Assembly (NCBI RefSeq): GCF_002025255.2
Contig: NZ_CP054587.1
Coordinates: 1 to 64,000 of the forward strand
Direction of reading: 5' to 3'
DNA length: 64,000 nt
Source: Halolamina sp. CBA1230
Lineage (GTDB): Archaea; Halobacteriota; Halobacteria; Halobacteriales; Haloferacaceae
Shown here: in pieces, positions 33,803-41,555 of the stretch
Layout: each line of letters begins with the position of its first letter
Numbering within the stretch: the stretch's first letter is position 1
Translations under genes and position numbers: made by a program
The notes under the pieces: model-generated
What the model saw: only the letters and a program-made list of their open reading frames with translations
Database searches by the model: none
What the model was told of the DNA's origin: nothing

Positions 33803-34945
33803 GTGAGCACGCTGGTCCTCTGTGTGGACCGCTCGAACGACGTCGGCGCCAAGACGGGTGCGGCGATGCCCGTCGCCGGCTGGGAGGCGGTGCGCTCGCT
33901 GGTGACCGACGTCGGGCTCGCCGACCCCGAGGACGCGAGCGTCAACTGCCTGCTCGAAGCCCTCCGCGTTAGCCGGGACCTGACCGACGACGGCGACGAC
34001 GCCACCGTCGCGGTCGTCTCCGGCGGCGCCGACTCGCGGGTGAACGCCGACCGTGCGATCGCCCGCCAGATCGACGAGCTGATCGAGCGCTACGACCCCG
34101 AATCCGCGATCGTCGTCGTCGACAGCGCCGAGGACGAGCGCGTGGTGCCGATCGTCGAGTCACGCGTCGGCGTCGACGGCGTCGACCGCGTGGTCGTCCG
34201 GCAGGCCCGGGATATCGAGTCCACCTACTACCTGCTCAAGCAGTTCCTCGGCGACGAGGAGATGCGCGAGACCGTCCTGGTGCCGCTTGGCGTCGCCCTC
34301 CTCGTGCTGCCCGCCTTGGCGATCCGGTTCTCGCCGGAGATCGCGATGGCCGGCCTCGCGTCGCTGCTCGGCGCGGTGTTGCTGTACAAGGGGCTCGCGA
34401 TCGACGACCGGCTCGAGAACACGCCCGAACAGGTGCGCGAGGCGCTGTACTCCGGGCAGGTGTCGGTCGTCACGTACGCCGTCGGCGTCGGGCTGGCGCT
34501 GGTGGGCGCGTTCCTCGGCGGGCTCTCGGCGACCGAGGCCGGCGCCGAGCCGCCGCTGATCCAGTTCGTGTTGTTCGTCTACGACGCGGTGCCGTGGCTG
34601 GCGCTGGCGGCGCTGACGGCCTCCGCGGGCCGGCTGATCGACGAGCGAATCCGCGACGAGGGGCTCTCCTCGCCCGTGCTGAACCTCCCGTTCGGCGTCG
34701 TCGCTGTCGGGCTGGTGATCCGCGGCTTCGCGGGCTATTTCCTCGAACAGCAGGCCGACGTCTCCCACCTGACGCTCTCGTTGTGGACCGTCGAGATCAC
34801 GTTCCAGCCGGGCCAGCGGCTGCTGGGCTTCATCGTCGCCGGCATCGTCGTCTCACTGATCGGCGTCCGGGTCGCCTCCCGGGTCACCGACGAGGTCGAA
34901 GAGGAGAGCGTCGCTACCGAGGAGTCCGAGCTCGAACAGTCCTAG
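33803..34945 (+). CDS. DUF373 membrane protein
   Basis: This archaeal-specific protein of 380 residues has a soluble N-terminal domain (1-150) with LVLCVDRSNDVGAKTG and VVSGGADSRVNADRAIARQ, and a C-terminal part with about six or seven membrane helices (from 155). The DUF373 N-terminal domain looks like a nucleotide-binding alpha/beta fold, but no function is known. It starts with GTG at 33803. The stop overlaps the convergent next gene by four bases. Confidence 0.85.
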   Translation: MSTLVLCVDRSNDVGAKTGAAMPVAGWEAVRSLVTDVGLADPEDASVNCLLEALRVSRDLTDDGDDATVAVVSGGADSRVNADRAIARQIDELIERYDPESAIVVVDSAEDERVVPIVESRVGVDGVDRVVVRQARDIESTYYLLKQFLGDEEMRETVLVPLGVALLVLPALAIRFSPEIAMAGLASLLGAVLLYKGLAIDDRLENTPEQVREALYSGQVSVVTYAVGVGLALVGAFLGGLSATEAGAEPPLIQFVLFVYDAVPWLALAALTASAGRLIDERIRDEGLSSPVLNLPFGVVAVGLVIRGFAGYFLEQQADVSHLTLSLWTVEITFQPGQRLLGFIVAGIVVSLIGVRVASRVTDEVEEESVATEESELEQS

Positions 34946-35709
34946 AACTGTCCCGGGCTGCCCGAGCGGCTTCGGCTCTTCTGCTTCGGCCGGATCACGT
35001 CGGCCAGCGCGACCACGGCGCCGAGCAGCCAGCCCAGCGGGACCGCGATCCCGAACCACATCGCCACGTAGGCGGGCCCTTCGAGCGCGAAGTTCTGCCG
35101 GATGATCTCGTTCAGCCCGCCCACGGTCAGCACGTTGTCGAGGATCCAGATCGCGAGGTTGGTGCTCCCGGTGAGCACGCCCGCCAGCGCCGGGGAGTAG
35201 AGCGCCGCCACGACCGGCGGGAGGAACAGCGCGGTCATCGCCGCCGGGTACGCGAACAGCACGCTCGTCAGCCGGCCGCCGCGCCGGGAGAGCACGACCG
35301 ACAGCCCCGCGGAGACGGTGGCGACCCCGCCAGCGGCGGCGACGGCGATCAGCCCGTTCGTCGAGAACTGCCGGACCCACGCGCCGACGGTCAGCAGCCC
35401 CCACGCGACCGCGGCGAGACCGACGACGCCGACGATCCCCAGCCGGGTGGTCGCGGAGTCGAGCTTGCCCGCGTAGTACCGCGTCGCGAAGCCGAGCAGG
35501 AGGAGGGGGTAGCCGATCACCACCAGCGGGACCCCAAGCGCGGCCCAGGCGTAGTAGGCGGCCTTCTGGCCTCCGGTTTCGGGCTCCCAGCGGCCGAGCA
35601 CGCTGCTGGGGTCGAGCTGTCGCGGGAACACCAGCTCCATCCACGTCGCGTGGAGGCGGGCGACGTCGATGCGGATGGCGTCGATCAGTCCGGTTCGCTG
35701 CCCTTGCAT
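34942..35709 (-). CDS. Multi-helix membrane protein, function unknown
   Basis: This 255-residue protein has about six membrane helices and an N-terminal cytoplasmic segment with MELVFPRQLDPSSVLGRWEPE. It resembles haloarchaeal hypothetical membrane proteins with no assigned function. It shares a four-base overlap at the stop codon with the DUF373 gene. Confidence 0.75.
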   Translation of the reverse strand: MQGQRTGLIDAIRIDVARLHATWMELVFPRQLDPSSVLGRWEPETGGQKAAYYAWAALGVPLVVIGYPLLLLGFATRYYAGKLDSATTRLGIVGVVGLAAVAWGLLTVGAWVRQFSTNGLIAVAAAGGVATVSAGLSVVLSRRGGRLTSVLFAYPAAMTALFLPPVVAALYSPALAGVLTGSTNLAIWILDNVLTVGGLNEIIRQNFALEGPAYVAMWFGIAVPLGWLLGAVVALADVIRPKQKSRSRSGSPGQF

Positions 35710-35786
35710 TGGGCGAGAAGAGCAGTCCCGCCGAAGTGAAAGTTGCGGTGCGAACGGAAAGCGTCAGAGTCGGCTCGATAGCCGGT

Positions 35787-36638
35787 TCAGCGGTTCCACG
35801 GGGCGAAATCCGGATCGACCATCCGCCGGCCGTCCTCGAGCGCGTCGATCCGTTCGAGCTCGCCGTCGTCGAGCTGGAGCGAGAGCGACGCCCAGTTGTC
35901 GTGGAGATGCTCCTCGCTCGAGGCTTTCGGGATCGCGGTGATCCCCTGCTCGCGGAGCCACGCCAGACACACCTGCGCCTCGGTGACGTTGTGGACGCCC
36001 GCGATGTCGCTGACGACTTCGTGGCCGAACATCTCGCCGCGGGCCAGCGGGGAGTAGGCGACCGGCTCGATGTCGTGTTCCTCGGTCGCCTCGATCACTG
36101 CCTCCTGCTGGAGCAGGGGGTGACACTCGAACTGGTGGGCGAAGATCTCGTGGTCGGCGGCGGCCTGTGCTTCCTCGATCTGCTCGGGCTCGAAGTTGGA
36201 GATGCCGATGCGGTCGGTGACGCCCTCCTCGACCAGTTCGTCCAACGCGCGGAACGTCTCCGAGGGGTCGTACGCTCCGGCCGGCCAGTGGACGTACAGC
36301 AGGTCGACCGAGTCGACGCCGAGGTTGTCGACGGCGTCGTAGGCGGCGTCGACCGCGTCGTCGTACCCCAGATCCGAGTTCCAGATCTTCGTCGCGAGGA
36401 AGATATCCTCCCGGTCGACGTCGCTGCGGGCGATCCCGTCGCCGACCAAGTGTTCGTTGCCGTACGCCTGTGCCGTGTCGACGTGGCGGTACCCCATCTC
36501 CAGCGCGGTCGCGACCGCCTCGGGACAGGTCGCCTCGTCGGTCAGCTCCCAGGTCCCCATCCCGAGCATCGGCATGCCGCTCGCGCGCGGACAGTCCTCG
36601 GCTGTCGCGATCCGATCGGCAGCGGGCTTCTCGCTCAT
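35787..36638 (-). CDS. Aldo/keto reductase
   Basis: This 283-residue NAD(P)H-dependent carbonyl reductase has a TIM-barrel fold and the complete catalytic tetrad Asp54, Tyr59 (GYRHVDTAQAYGNE), Lys84 (LATKIWN) and His117 (LYVHWP). The cofactor-binding end has IPKASSEEHLHDN. It probably reduces small aldehydes or keto compounds; the substrate is not evident. It is separated by 81 bp from the M42 peptidase gene upstream on the same strand. Confidence 0.92.
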   Translation of the reverse strand: MSEKPAADRIATAEDCPRASGMPMLGMGTWELTDEATCPEAVATALEMGYRHVDTAQAYGNEHLVGDGIARSDVDREDIFLATKIWNSDLGYDDAVDAAYDAVDNLGVDSVDLLYVHWPAGAYDPSETFRALDELVEEGVTDRIGISNFEPEQIEEAQAAADHEIFAHQFECHPLLQQEAVIEATEEHDIEPVAYSPLARGEMFGHEVVSDIAGVHNVTEAQVCLAWLREQGITAIPKASSEEHLHDNWASLSLQLDDGELERIDALEDGRRMVDPDFAPWNR

Positions 36639-36719
36639 GCGTTCGGACGGTGGGTTTTGCGAGGAAAAGTCATTGCGGCCGGGGCAGTCGCGGTATCGAC
36701 CCCCCAGCGCCGTCGGGCG

Positions 36720-37766
36720 CTACAGCGAGTAGTCGTGCCCGCCGTCCTCGCTCTCGAGGAACGCGGTCAGCAGGTCGATCGTCGCGCGGATGTCGTCGCC
36801 GTTGGCGGTCTCGGTGACCGTGTGGAGGTAGCGCGTCGGGATCGAGATGGCGCCGACGGGCTTGGCGCCGTTGGTGTTCTGGAACCCGGCCGTGTCGGTG
36901 CCGCCGGAGGGGAGTACCTCGATCTGGTGGTCGATCCCCTCCTCTTCGGCGACCGCCTTGATGCGCTTGTGGACTTTCGGCGTCGTGATCACAGAGCTGT
37001 CCTTCAGCTTGATCGCGGCGCCGTCGCCGAGTTCCGTGACGTGCTTGTCCTCGCTGACGCCCGGGATGTCGCTCGCGATGGTCACGTCGAGTGCGATCGC
37101 GAGGTCCGGATCGACGTCGACGCCGAGCGCCGTCGCGCCGCGCAGACCGACTTCCTCCTGCACCGTGGCACAGAAGTGAATCGTCACGTCGGGGTTCTCG
37201 ATCGCGCGGGCGGCTTCGAGCATCGCGAACAGGCAGACGCGGTCGTCGAGCGCCTTGCCCGTGACCGAGTCACCCATCTGCACCGTCGTCTGATCCATCG
37301 TGACCAGATCGCCGACGCTCACGAGCTCCTCGACCTCCTCGGCGTCCCGGCCGAGATCGACGACGCGGTCGCCGACCTCCTCCTCGCCGTCGGGCTCCTC
37401 GTCGAGCGTGTGGGGCGGGACGGAGCCGATCACGCCGGTGACGTCCTCCTCGCCGTGGACGGTCACGCGCTGGGCGCGCAGCACGCGGGCGTCCCAGCCG
37501 CCGAGGGCGTCGATCTTGACGAACCCGTCGTCGGTGACGTGTTTGACCATGAAGCCGATCTCGTCCATGTGGGCTGCGACGGCGACGGAGTAGTCGGAGT
37601 CGCCCTCAACGGTCCCGACCACGTTGCCCATCGCGTCGGTCCGGACGCGATCGGTGTTGGCTTCCAGTTCCTCTCGCACGAGGTCGCGGACGCGGTCCTC
37701 GTAGCCGGGGACGCCCCGCTCCTCGGTCAGCCGCTTCAGCAGGTCGAAGTCGAACTCGAACGCCAT
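36720..37766 (-). CDS. M42-family metallo-aminopeptidase
   Basis: This cytosolic dinuclear zinc/cobalt aminopeptidase of the TET/glutamyl aminopeptidase type has 348 residues. The metal ligands are visible: VAAHMDEIGF (His66, Asp68), VQEEVGLRG (catalytic Glu and ligand Glu), ALDVTIASD (Asp) and a late HTVTETANGDD (His). These enzymes form dodecameric particles that trim peptides from the proteasome. With the M28 and S9 enzymes, the window encodes a peptide-degradation set. Confidence 0.92.
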   Translation of the reverse strand: MAFEFDFDLLKRLTEERGVPGYEDRVRDLVREELEANTDRVRTDAMGNVVGTVEGDSDYSVAVAAHMDEIGFMVKHVTDDGFVKIDALGGWDARVLRAQRVTVHGEEDVTGVIGSVPPHTLDEEPDGEEEVGDRVVDLGRDAEEVEELVSVGDLVTMDQTTVQMGDSVTGKALDDRVCLFAMLEAARAIENPDVTIHFCATVQEEVGLRGATALGVDVDPDLAIALDVTIASDIPGVSEDKHVTELGDGAAIKLKDSSVITTPKVHKRIKAVAEEEGIDHQIEVLPSGGTDTAGFQNTNGAKPVGAISIPTRYLHTVTETANGDDIRATIDLLTAFLESEDGGHDYSL

Positions 37767-37861
37767 ACTCGGTAGCTCCGGCCGAACCGTCTAAAACGGG
37801 GCGGTTCCGGCCAGCGGTCGGGGGTTCCCGGGCGCCGTGAGAACCCGCCGTGCGTTCTCCT

Positions 37862-37876
37862 GCGTTTCGGAAACGC
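37862..37876. promoter_or_regulatory. 7-1-7 palindrome before the DUF5789 gene
   Basis: Perfect arms GCGTTTC and GAAACGC flank a single G, directly upstream of a TATA-like cttatcc and 30 bp before the ATG at 37906. It occupies the BRE position, so a regulator bound here could block or recruit TFB. This is a candidate only. Confidence 0.4.
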
Positions 37877-37905
37877 TTATCCGGCGTTCGGCGGCATTGG
37901 CGTGT

Positions 37906-38169
37906 ATGGCCGACGAGGAAACCGAACGCGAACTCCGTGCACAGCTCACCGACGCCTTCGAGAGCGCCGACTTCCCGGTCGACAGCCAGATGGATCTCGT
38001 GCCCGCGCTCCCCGAGGGGCCGAGCACGCGGTTCGAGGCCGGCGACGTGTCGTTCACCGCGATGGAGCTGGCCGCCAAGCTCGGCGGGCAGCAGGAGTTC
38101 CCCTACAGTGACGTGGAGTCGCTCGTCGACGACGTGATGGAGGGGCTGGAAGCCGAGGGGATGCTCTGA
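37906..38169 (+). CDS. DUF5789 protein
   Basis: This 87-residue small acidic soluble protein has the recognisable haloarchaeal pattern ALPEGPSTRFEAGDVSFTAMELA and SLVDDVMEGLEAEGML. Function unknown. It is preceded by a short palindrome and followed by a tandem repeat in the convergent intergenic region. Confidence 0.82.
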   Translation: MADEETERELRAQLTDAFESADFPVDSQMDLVPALPEGPSTRFEAGDVSFTAMELAAKLGGQQEFPYSDVESLVDDVMEGLEAEGML

Positions 38170-38173
38170 CCGC

Positions 38174-38362
38174 TACGGCGAGATCACTGCCGGAGCCTGC
38201 GTGCTCCGGCGACGGATACTCCGCAGTGGTCGTGTTGTAACCGATACGGCGAAATCCCTGCCGGAGCCTGCGTGCTCCGGCGACGGATACTCCGCCGTGG
38301 TCGTGTCGTAACCAAAACGGCGAAATCCCTGCTGGAGCCTCCGTGCTCCGGCGAAGAACGCT
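38174..38362. repeat. Tandem 71-bp palindromic modules (2.7 copies)
   Basis: Units begin at 38174, 38245 and 38316 with a strict 71-bp period. Each carries an 8-6-8 hairpin (arms GCCGGAGC and GCTCCGGC; 38189-38210, 38260-38281, and the third with one G-T wobble) and a partly complementary start and end (ACGGCG / CGCCGT). The array fills the gap between two convergent stop codons, where it could stop transcription from both sides. Confidence 0.85.
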
Positions 38363-38363
38363 C

Positions 38364-38507
38364 CTAGATGAAGAAGATCATCAGTACGCCGCCGCCCAGC
38401 ACCAGCACCAGCCAGAGGAACGTGATGAGCAGGAGGCGGTTGGCGTAGTACTGCTCCTCGTCCGTCGTGCCGCTGGACTGGTCGTCCTCCGGAGTCGAGT
38501 TTGCCAT
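38364..38507 (-). CDS. 47-residue single-helix membrane protein
   Basis: Translation from the ATG at 38507 gives an acidic N-terminus (ANSTPEDDQSSGTTDEEQYY) followed by one membrane helix (RLLLITFLWLVLVLGGG) and VLMIFFI before TAG. Composition and codon use are typical of this genome, so I consider it real. It has no recognised family. Small single-helix proteins often act as accessory subunits or regulators of larger membrane complexes. It is divergent from the 38616 glycosyltransferase. Confidence 0.75.
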   Translation of the reverse strand: MANSTPEDDQSSGTTDEEQYYANRLLLITFLWLVLVLGGGVLMIFFI

Positions 38508-38615
38508 TACCCGTAATACCCGTTCGTCCCTTACTTAGCTACCGGTGGCGAACGGCGGTGCGACCGCCAAAACGAGTCGGGGCTGTTTTTACCCCCCGGG
38601 AAGCTACCCCACGCC

Positions 38616-39671
38616 GTGCACGTCGCGTTCGTCTCCATGGAGACCGCCCACAGCAGCGACCGCCGGGGGCTGGAGCGAGCGCGTCGAACCGCCCGCCTGC
38701 TCGCCGACCACGGGCACGACGTGACGTATCTCTGTTCGCAGTGGTGGGGCGGCGACGCCGTCCCGACGTTCGATCACGAGGGAGTCGAGTACCGCCGCGT
38801 GACCCACGAGCCCGCGACGGGGGCGTTCACCGCGAAGCTCCCGGCCGCGCTGTGGCGCACCGGCGCCGACGTCGTCCACGCGGTTCACGGGCCGCCGCGC
38901 CACGTCGCCGTCGCCGAGAAAGTCGGCACGCTGCTCCGGACTCCCGTCCTCGTCGACTGGTTCGGCGACGGCGCGGCCGAGCCGGGCAGTCAGGAACGCG
39001 CCGCGAACGGGGGGGATCTCGTCGCGACGCCCTCGGAGCTGGTCCGAACGCGGGTCAGGGAGCACGGCGCGAACGACGGCTCAGTGCGGGTGGTCCCGGA
39101 GAGCATCGACCTCGAGCCGGTCCGCGAGGCACCCGTCGACGACCGCTTCGACGTGGTGTACGCCCGCCGGCTGGACGAACACGCCAACGTCGGGACGCTG
39201 CTGCTCGCACTCGCGGAGCGTCGCCGCCGGGACTGGTCGGCGGCGATCGTCGGCGACGGCCCGGAACGCGAGGCCGTCGAGACCGCCGCACGGGACCTCC
39301 GTATCGACGACCGAATCACGTTCACCGGATCGCTTCCGGAGCGCGAGCGGGTGAGTATCTACAAGGGTGCCCACGTGTTCGCCCAGACCGCGAGCGCGGA
39401 GCCGTTCGCGACGGAACTCCTCCGCGCGCTCGCGTGTGGCTGTCTCGGCGTGGTCGAGTACCAGGCCGGCTCCAGCGCCCACGAACTGGTTGAGGGCGTC
39501 GACCGCGGCCGGCGGGTCACCAGCCCGGAGGAGTTGGCCGACGTGATCACGGAGGCCGGGAACGTGCCACGGCGCGAGTACAACGAGTCGTTCGAGCGGT
39601 TCGACCACGACGCCGTGCTCGACACGTACGTCGACTGTTACGAGGGGATCCGGGGAAGCGGGCTGTTGTAG
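38616..39671 (+). CDS. Glycosyltransferase, GT4-like
   Basis: This 351-residue enzyme has a GT-B fold: the N-terminal Rossmann half (MHVAFVSMETAHSSDRRGLERARRTARLL) and the C-terminal half with VVYARRLDEHANV, IVGDGPEREAVE, ITFTGSLPERERVSIYKGA and TELLRALACGCLGVV, the nucleotide-sugar binding end. It likely transfers a sugar in surface glycan or glycolipid synthesis. It starts with GTG at 38616 after a T-rich TATA-like box. The gene ends one base before the stop of the convergent halocyanin, which carries several glycosylation sequons. Confidence 0.85.
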   Translation: MHVAFVSMETAHSSDRRGLERARRTARLLADHGHDVTYLCSQWWGGDAVPTFDHEGVEYRRVTHEPATGAFTAKLPAALWRTGADVVHAVHGPPRHVAVAEKVGTLLRTPVLVDWFGDGAAEPGSQERAANGGDLVATPSELVRTRVREHGANDGSVRVVPESIDLEPVREAPVDDRFDVVYARRLDEHANVGTLLLALAERRRRDWSAAIVGDGPEREAVETAARDLRIDDRITFTGSLPERERVSIYKGAHVFAQTASAEPFATELLRALACGCLGVVEYQAGSSAHELVEGVDRGRRVTSPEELADVITEAGNVPRREYNESFERFDHDAVLDTYVDCYEGIRGSGLL

Positions 39672-39672
39672 C

Positions 39673-40386
39673 CTACTCCTCGGAGTCGTGTCCGGGGCTG
39701 TCGCCGCCGAACTGAAGGAAGAAGTACGCGATCAGCAGCGTCGCGACCATCGCGAACGCCGCGCCGACGCCGAGCGTCTTGGCGCTGTCGGGCACCGCCG
39801 GGCCGGTCGGTGCGGGCGTCTCGATGTTCTCGACGACCTCGATCGCGCCGACCATACCGGCGGACTCGTGGGGCGTACAGACGTAGTCGTAGGTCCCGGT
39901 GGTGTTGAACGTGTGGGAGTACTCGTGGCCGGCGTTGAACGTCGTCCCGGGTTCTCCCTCACCCTCCCAGTTCGCGCCGTCGGGCTGACTCTGGGGGACG
40001 ACGTTGTGGTTGTCGCTGTCCCAGACCCAGCGTACGGTCGTCCCGGTTTCGATCGTCAGCTCTTCGGGGGCGAACGTGAGGTTACCACCCGGACCGACCG
40101 TCACTTCCTCCGTCGGGCCGCCCCCGCCGCCACCGCCGCCCGCGGTGCCCGTGGCGGTCCCATTGCCGGTTCCGGTCGCGGTGCCGTTCCCAGAGGGTGT
40201 GCCGGTCGCGGTGCCGTTCCCCGACGGCGTGGCCGTCGCCGTCCCGTTCCCGGTTTCGGTGGCCGTCGCAGTCCCGTTCTCGGTCCCCTCCTGTGCCGCC
40301 GCGGTCCCGACCGCCATCGTCGCGGCGGCGCCGGCGGTGCCCGCGCGAATGAACGAGCGGCGAGAAAGGGCGTCGTCGTTCTCCAT
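39673..40386 (-). CDS. Membrane-anchored halocyanin with NGT decapeptide repeats
   Basis: This 237-residue blue copper protein has a Tat signal (RRSFIRAG, 9-16), a linker (35-80) of near-decapeptide repeats with five Asn-Gly-Thr sequons (Asn37, 47, 57, 67, 75), a poly-Gly stretch, the cupredoxin domain (91-185) with ligands His127, Cys170, His173 and Met178, and a C-terminal membrane helix (about 205-225). It is a clear paralogue of the 5587 protein, with a different linker. The sequons predict a heavily N-glycosylated stalk outside the cell. Confidence 0.92.
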   Translation of the reverse strand: MENDDALSRRSFIRAGTAGAAATMAVGTAAAQEGTENGTATATETGNGTATATPSGNGTATGTPSGNGTATGTGNGTATGTAGGGGGGGGPTEEVTVGPGGNLTFAPEELTIETGTTVRWVWDSDNHNVVPQSQPDGANWEGEGEPGTTFNAGHEYSHTFNTTGTYDYVCTPHESAGMVGAIEVVENIETPAPTGPAVPDSAKTLGVGAAFAMVATLLIAYFFLQFGGDSPGHDSEE

Positions 40387-40483
40387 ACCCCGGGCTTGTG
40401 GACGCCCGATAGTGAATACTTTGGTTCGGGCCGGATATGACGGCGCGTCGAGCAGGGCGGACGGGCATCACCGTGGGCCTAGT

Positions 40484-40508
40484 GCGGTTGCTGTCTCAGT
40501 TGCCAACG
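40484..40508 (-). repeat. Solo left-end fragment of the foldback element
   Basis: On the minus strand these 25 bases match the left ends of the three full elements (10418, 21068, 63073), differing by only two bases from the 21068 copy. The rest of the element is absent, so this looks like a remnant or an independent use of the end sequence. Confidence 0.65.
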
Positions 40509-40590
40509 ACAGAGACGCTGTTGCGGTCACCGACGAGGAGAGATGCTGATACTGTCGAGAGTGTGCTTCAGCAGTCGACGTTCGCTCGCC

Positions 40591-40743
40591 GTGACCGGTG
40601 CCTACACAGCCGCGGCATCCCGCTCCGAAGTGCCGACACGGAGGTCGGCACAGGTCACGCGCCGTGACCGGTGTCTACACAGCCGCGGCATCCCGCTCCG
40701 AAGTGCCGACACGGAGGTCGGCACAGGTCACGCGCCGCGGCTG
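40591..40743. repeat. Two tandem 73-bp modules with palindromic ends
   Basis: Units start at 40591 and 40664 and differ at one base in 73. Each carries an 8-6-8 hairpin (arms GTGCCGAC and GTCGGCAC; 40630-40651 and 40703-40724). The last module has 10-bp perfect ends CAGCCGCGGC (40680-40689) and GCCGCGGCTG (40734-40743) spanning 64 bp. A module with the same 10-bp ends and the same 64-bp span lies at 61811-61874. The near identity suggests a recent duplication. Confidence 0.88.
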
Positions 40744-40746
40744 GTG

Positions 40747-41394
40747 CTACCCGAAGCTCTCGACTTTCGCCCCGTCCGGATCGACACCCGCACGCTCGAT
40801 CGCGTCGGTCGCCGCCTCCACGAACTCGGCGAAGCCGTAGACGAACACGCCTTCGCCGTCCGCGCCCGTCACGACCGCGTCGACCGCCGCGTCGAACTCC
40901 TGCCCGTCCGCCTCCCCACCCAGCAGCGTCACGTCGGCGCCGGCGTCGACCAGCGCGTCGAGGCGCTCCTCGTGGGCCGGTTCGCCCTCGTAGCGGTACA
41001 CGACCGCCGCCTCGGCGTCGTTCGCGACCGCGGCCTCGGCGATGGCGACGGCGGCGCCGATTCCGGGACCGCCCGCGAGCACCACCGCGCGTGCCTCACC
41101 GTCGTAGTACTCGTCGCCGAACGGGCCGGCGACCGGGACCTCGTCGCCGGCGGCGAGATCGGCGAGGTAGTCGCTGAACGGGCCGCTCTCCTCGGCGACC
41201 TCGACGGTGATCTCGAACGTCCCCTCGGTGTCGGGCGAGGAGAGCGTGTAGAAGCGAGCGTACTCCTCGCCGTCGATCTCGCCGGCGAGTCGAACGAACT
41301 GGCCGGCGACCCCCTCGAACCCGTCGGGGGTGTCGAACGTGAGCGTGAACGTGTTCGGGCCGACCGACTCGCGGTCGACGACGGTCGCATCCAT
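40747..41394 (-). CDS. Ferredoxin-NADP+ reductase-like flavoprotein
   Basis: This 215-residue two-domain oxidoreductase has an FAD-binding beta-barrel with the RFYTLSSP motif (about 47-54) and a nucleotide-binding half with VVLAGGPGIGAAVAIAEAA (about 105-123) and late YGFAEFVEAA. It lacks a Cys-rich 2Fe-2S extension. It is divergent from korAB across 161 bp; both use ferredoxin, so coupling of KorAB-reduced ferredoxin to NAD(P)H is a reasonable inference. Confidence 0.85.
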   Translation of the reverse strand: MDATVVDRESVGPNTFTLTFDTPDGFEGVAGQFVRLAGEIDGEEYARFYTLSSPDTEGTFEITVEVAEESGPFSDYLADLAAGDEVPVAGPFGDEYYDGEARAVVLAGGPGIGAAVAIAEAAVANDAEAAVVYRYEGEPAHEERLDALVDAGADVTLLGGEADGQEFDAAVDAVVTGADGEGVFVYGFAEFVEAATDAIERAGVDPDGAKVESFG

Positions 41395-41457
41395 ACTGCC
41401 GGCTTCCGTCGCCGCGCTAAAGCCGCTTTCCTTCGCGGCCGCCGGGGCTCGGCGGAA

Positions 41458-41504
41458 CGAACGGTCAGTTTCGCCGGTTCTACACGGACGTAACTGACCG
41501 TTCG
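41458..41504. promoter_or_regulatory. 13-bp perfect inverted repeat between the FNR-like gene and korA
   Basis: Arms CGAACGGTCAGTT (41458-41470) and AACTGACCGTTCG (41492-41504) are perfectly complementary and 21 bp apart, so their centres are 34 bp apart (about three helical turns). They lie 52 bp before the korA ATG and 64 bp before the divergent start, upstream of a TATA-like cttttgc box. This is a strong operator candidate for both genes. Confidence 0.6.
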
Positions 41505-41555
41505 ACCCGGCGGTTCAGAAGGCTTTTGCAGGGGCCGTTGGTAGTTCGTGCCAGC

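Noticed and set aside
38174-38362. CRISPR array
   Set aside because: The 71-bp units are repeated over their whole length, so there are no unique spacers, and no cas genes are in the window.
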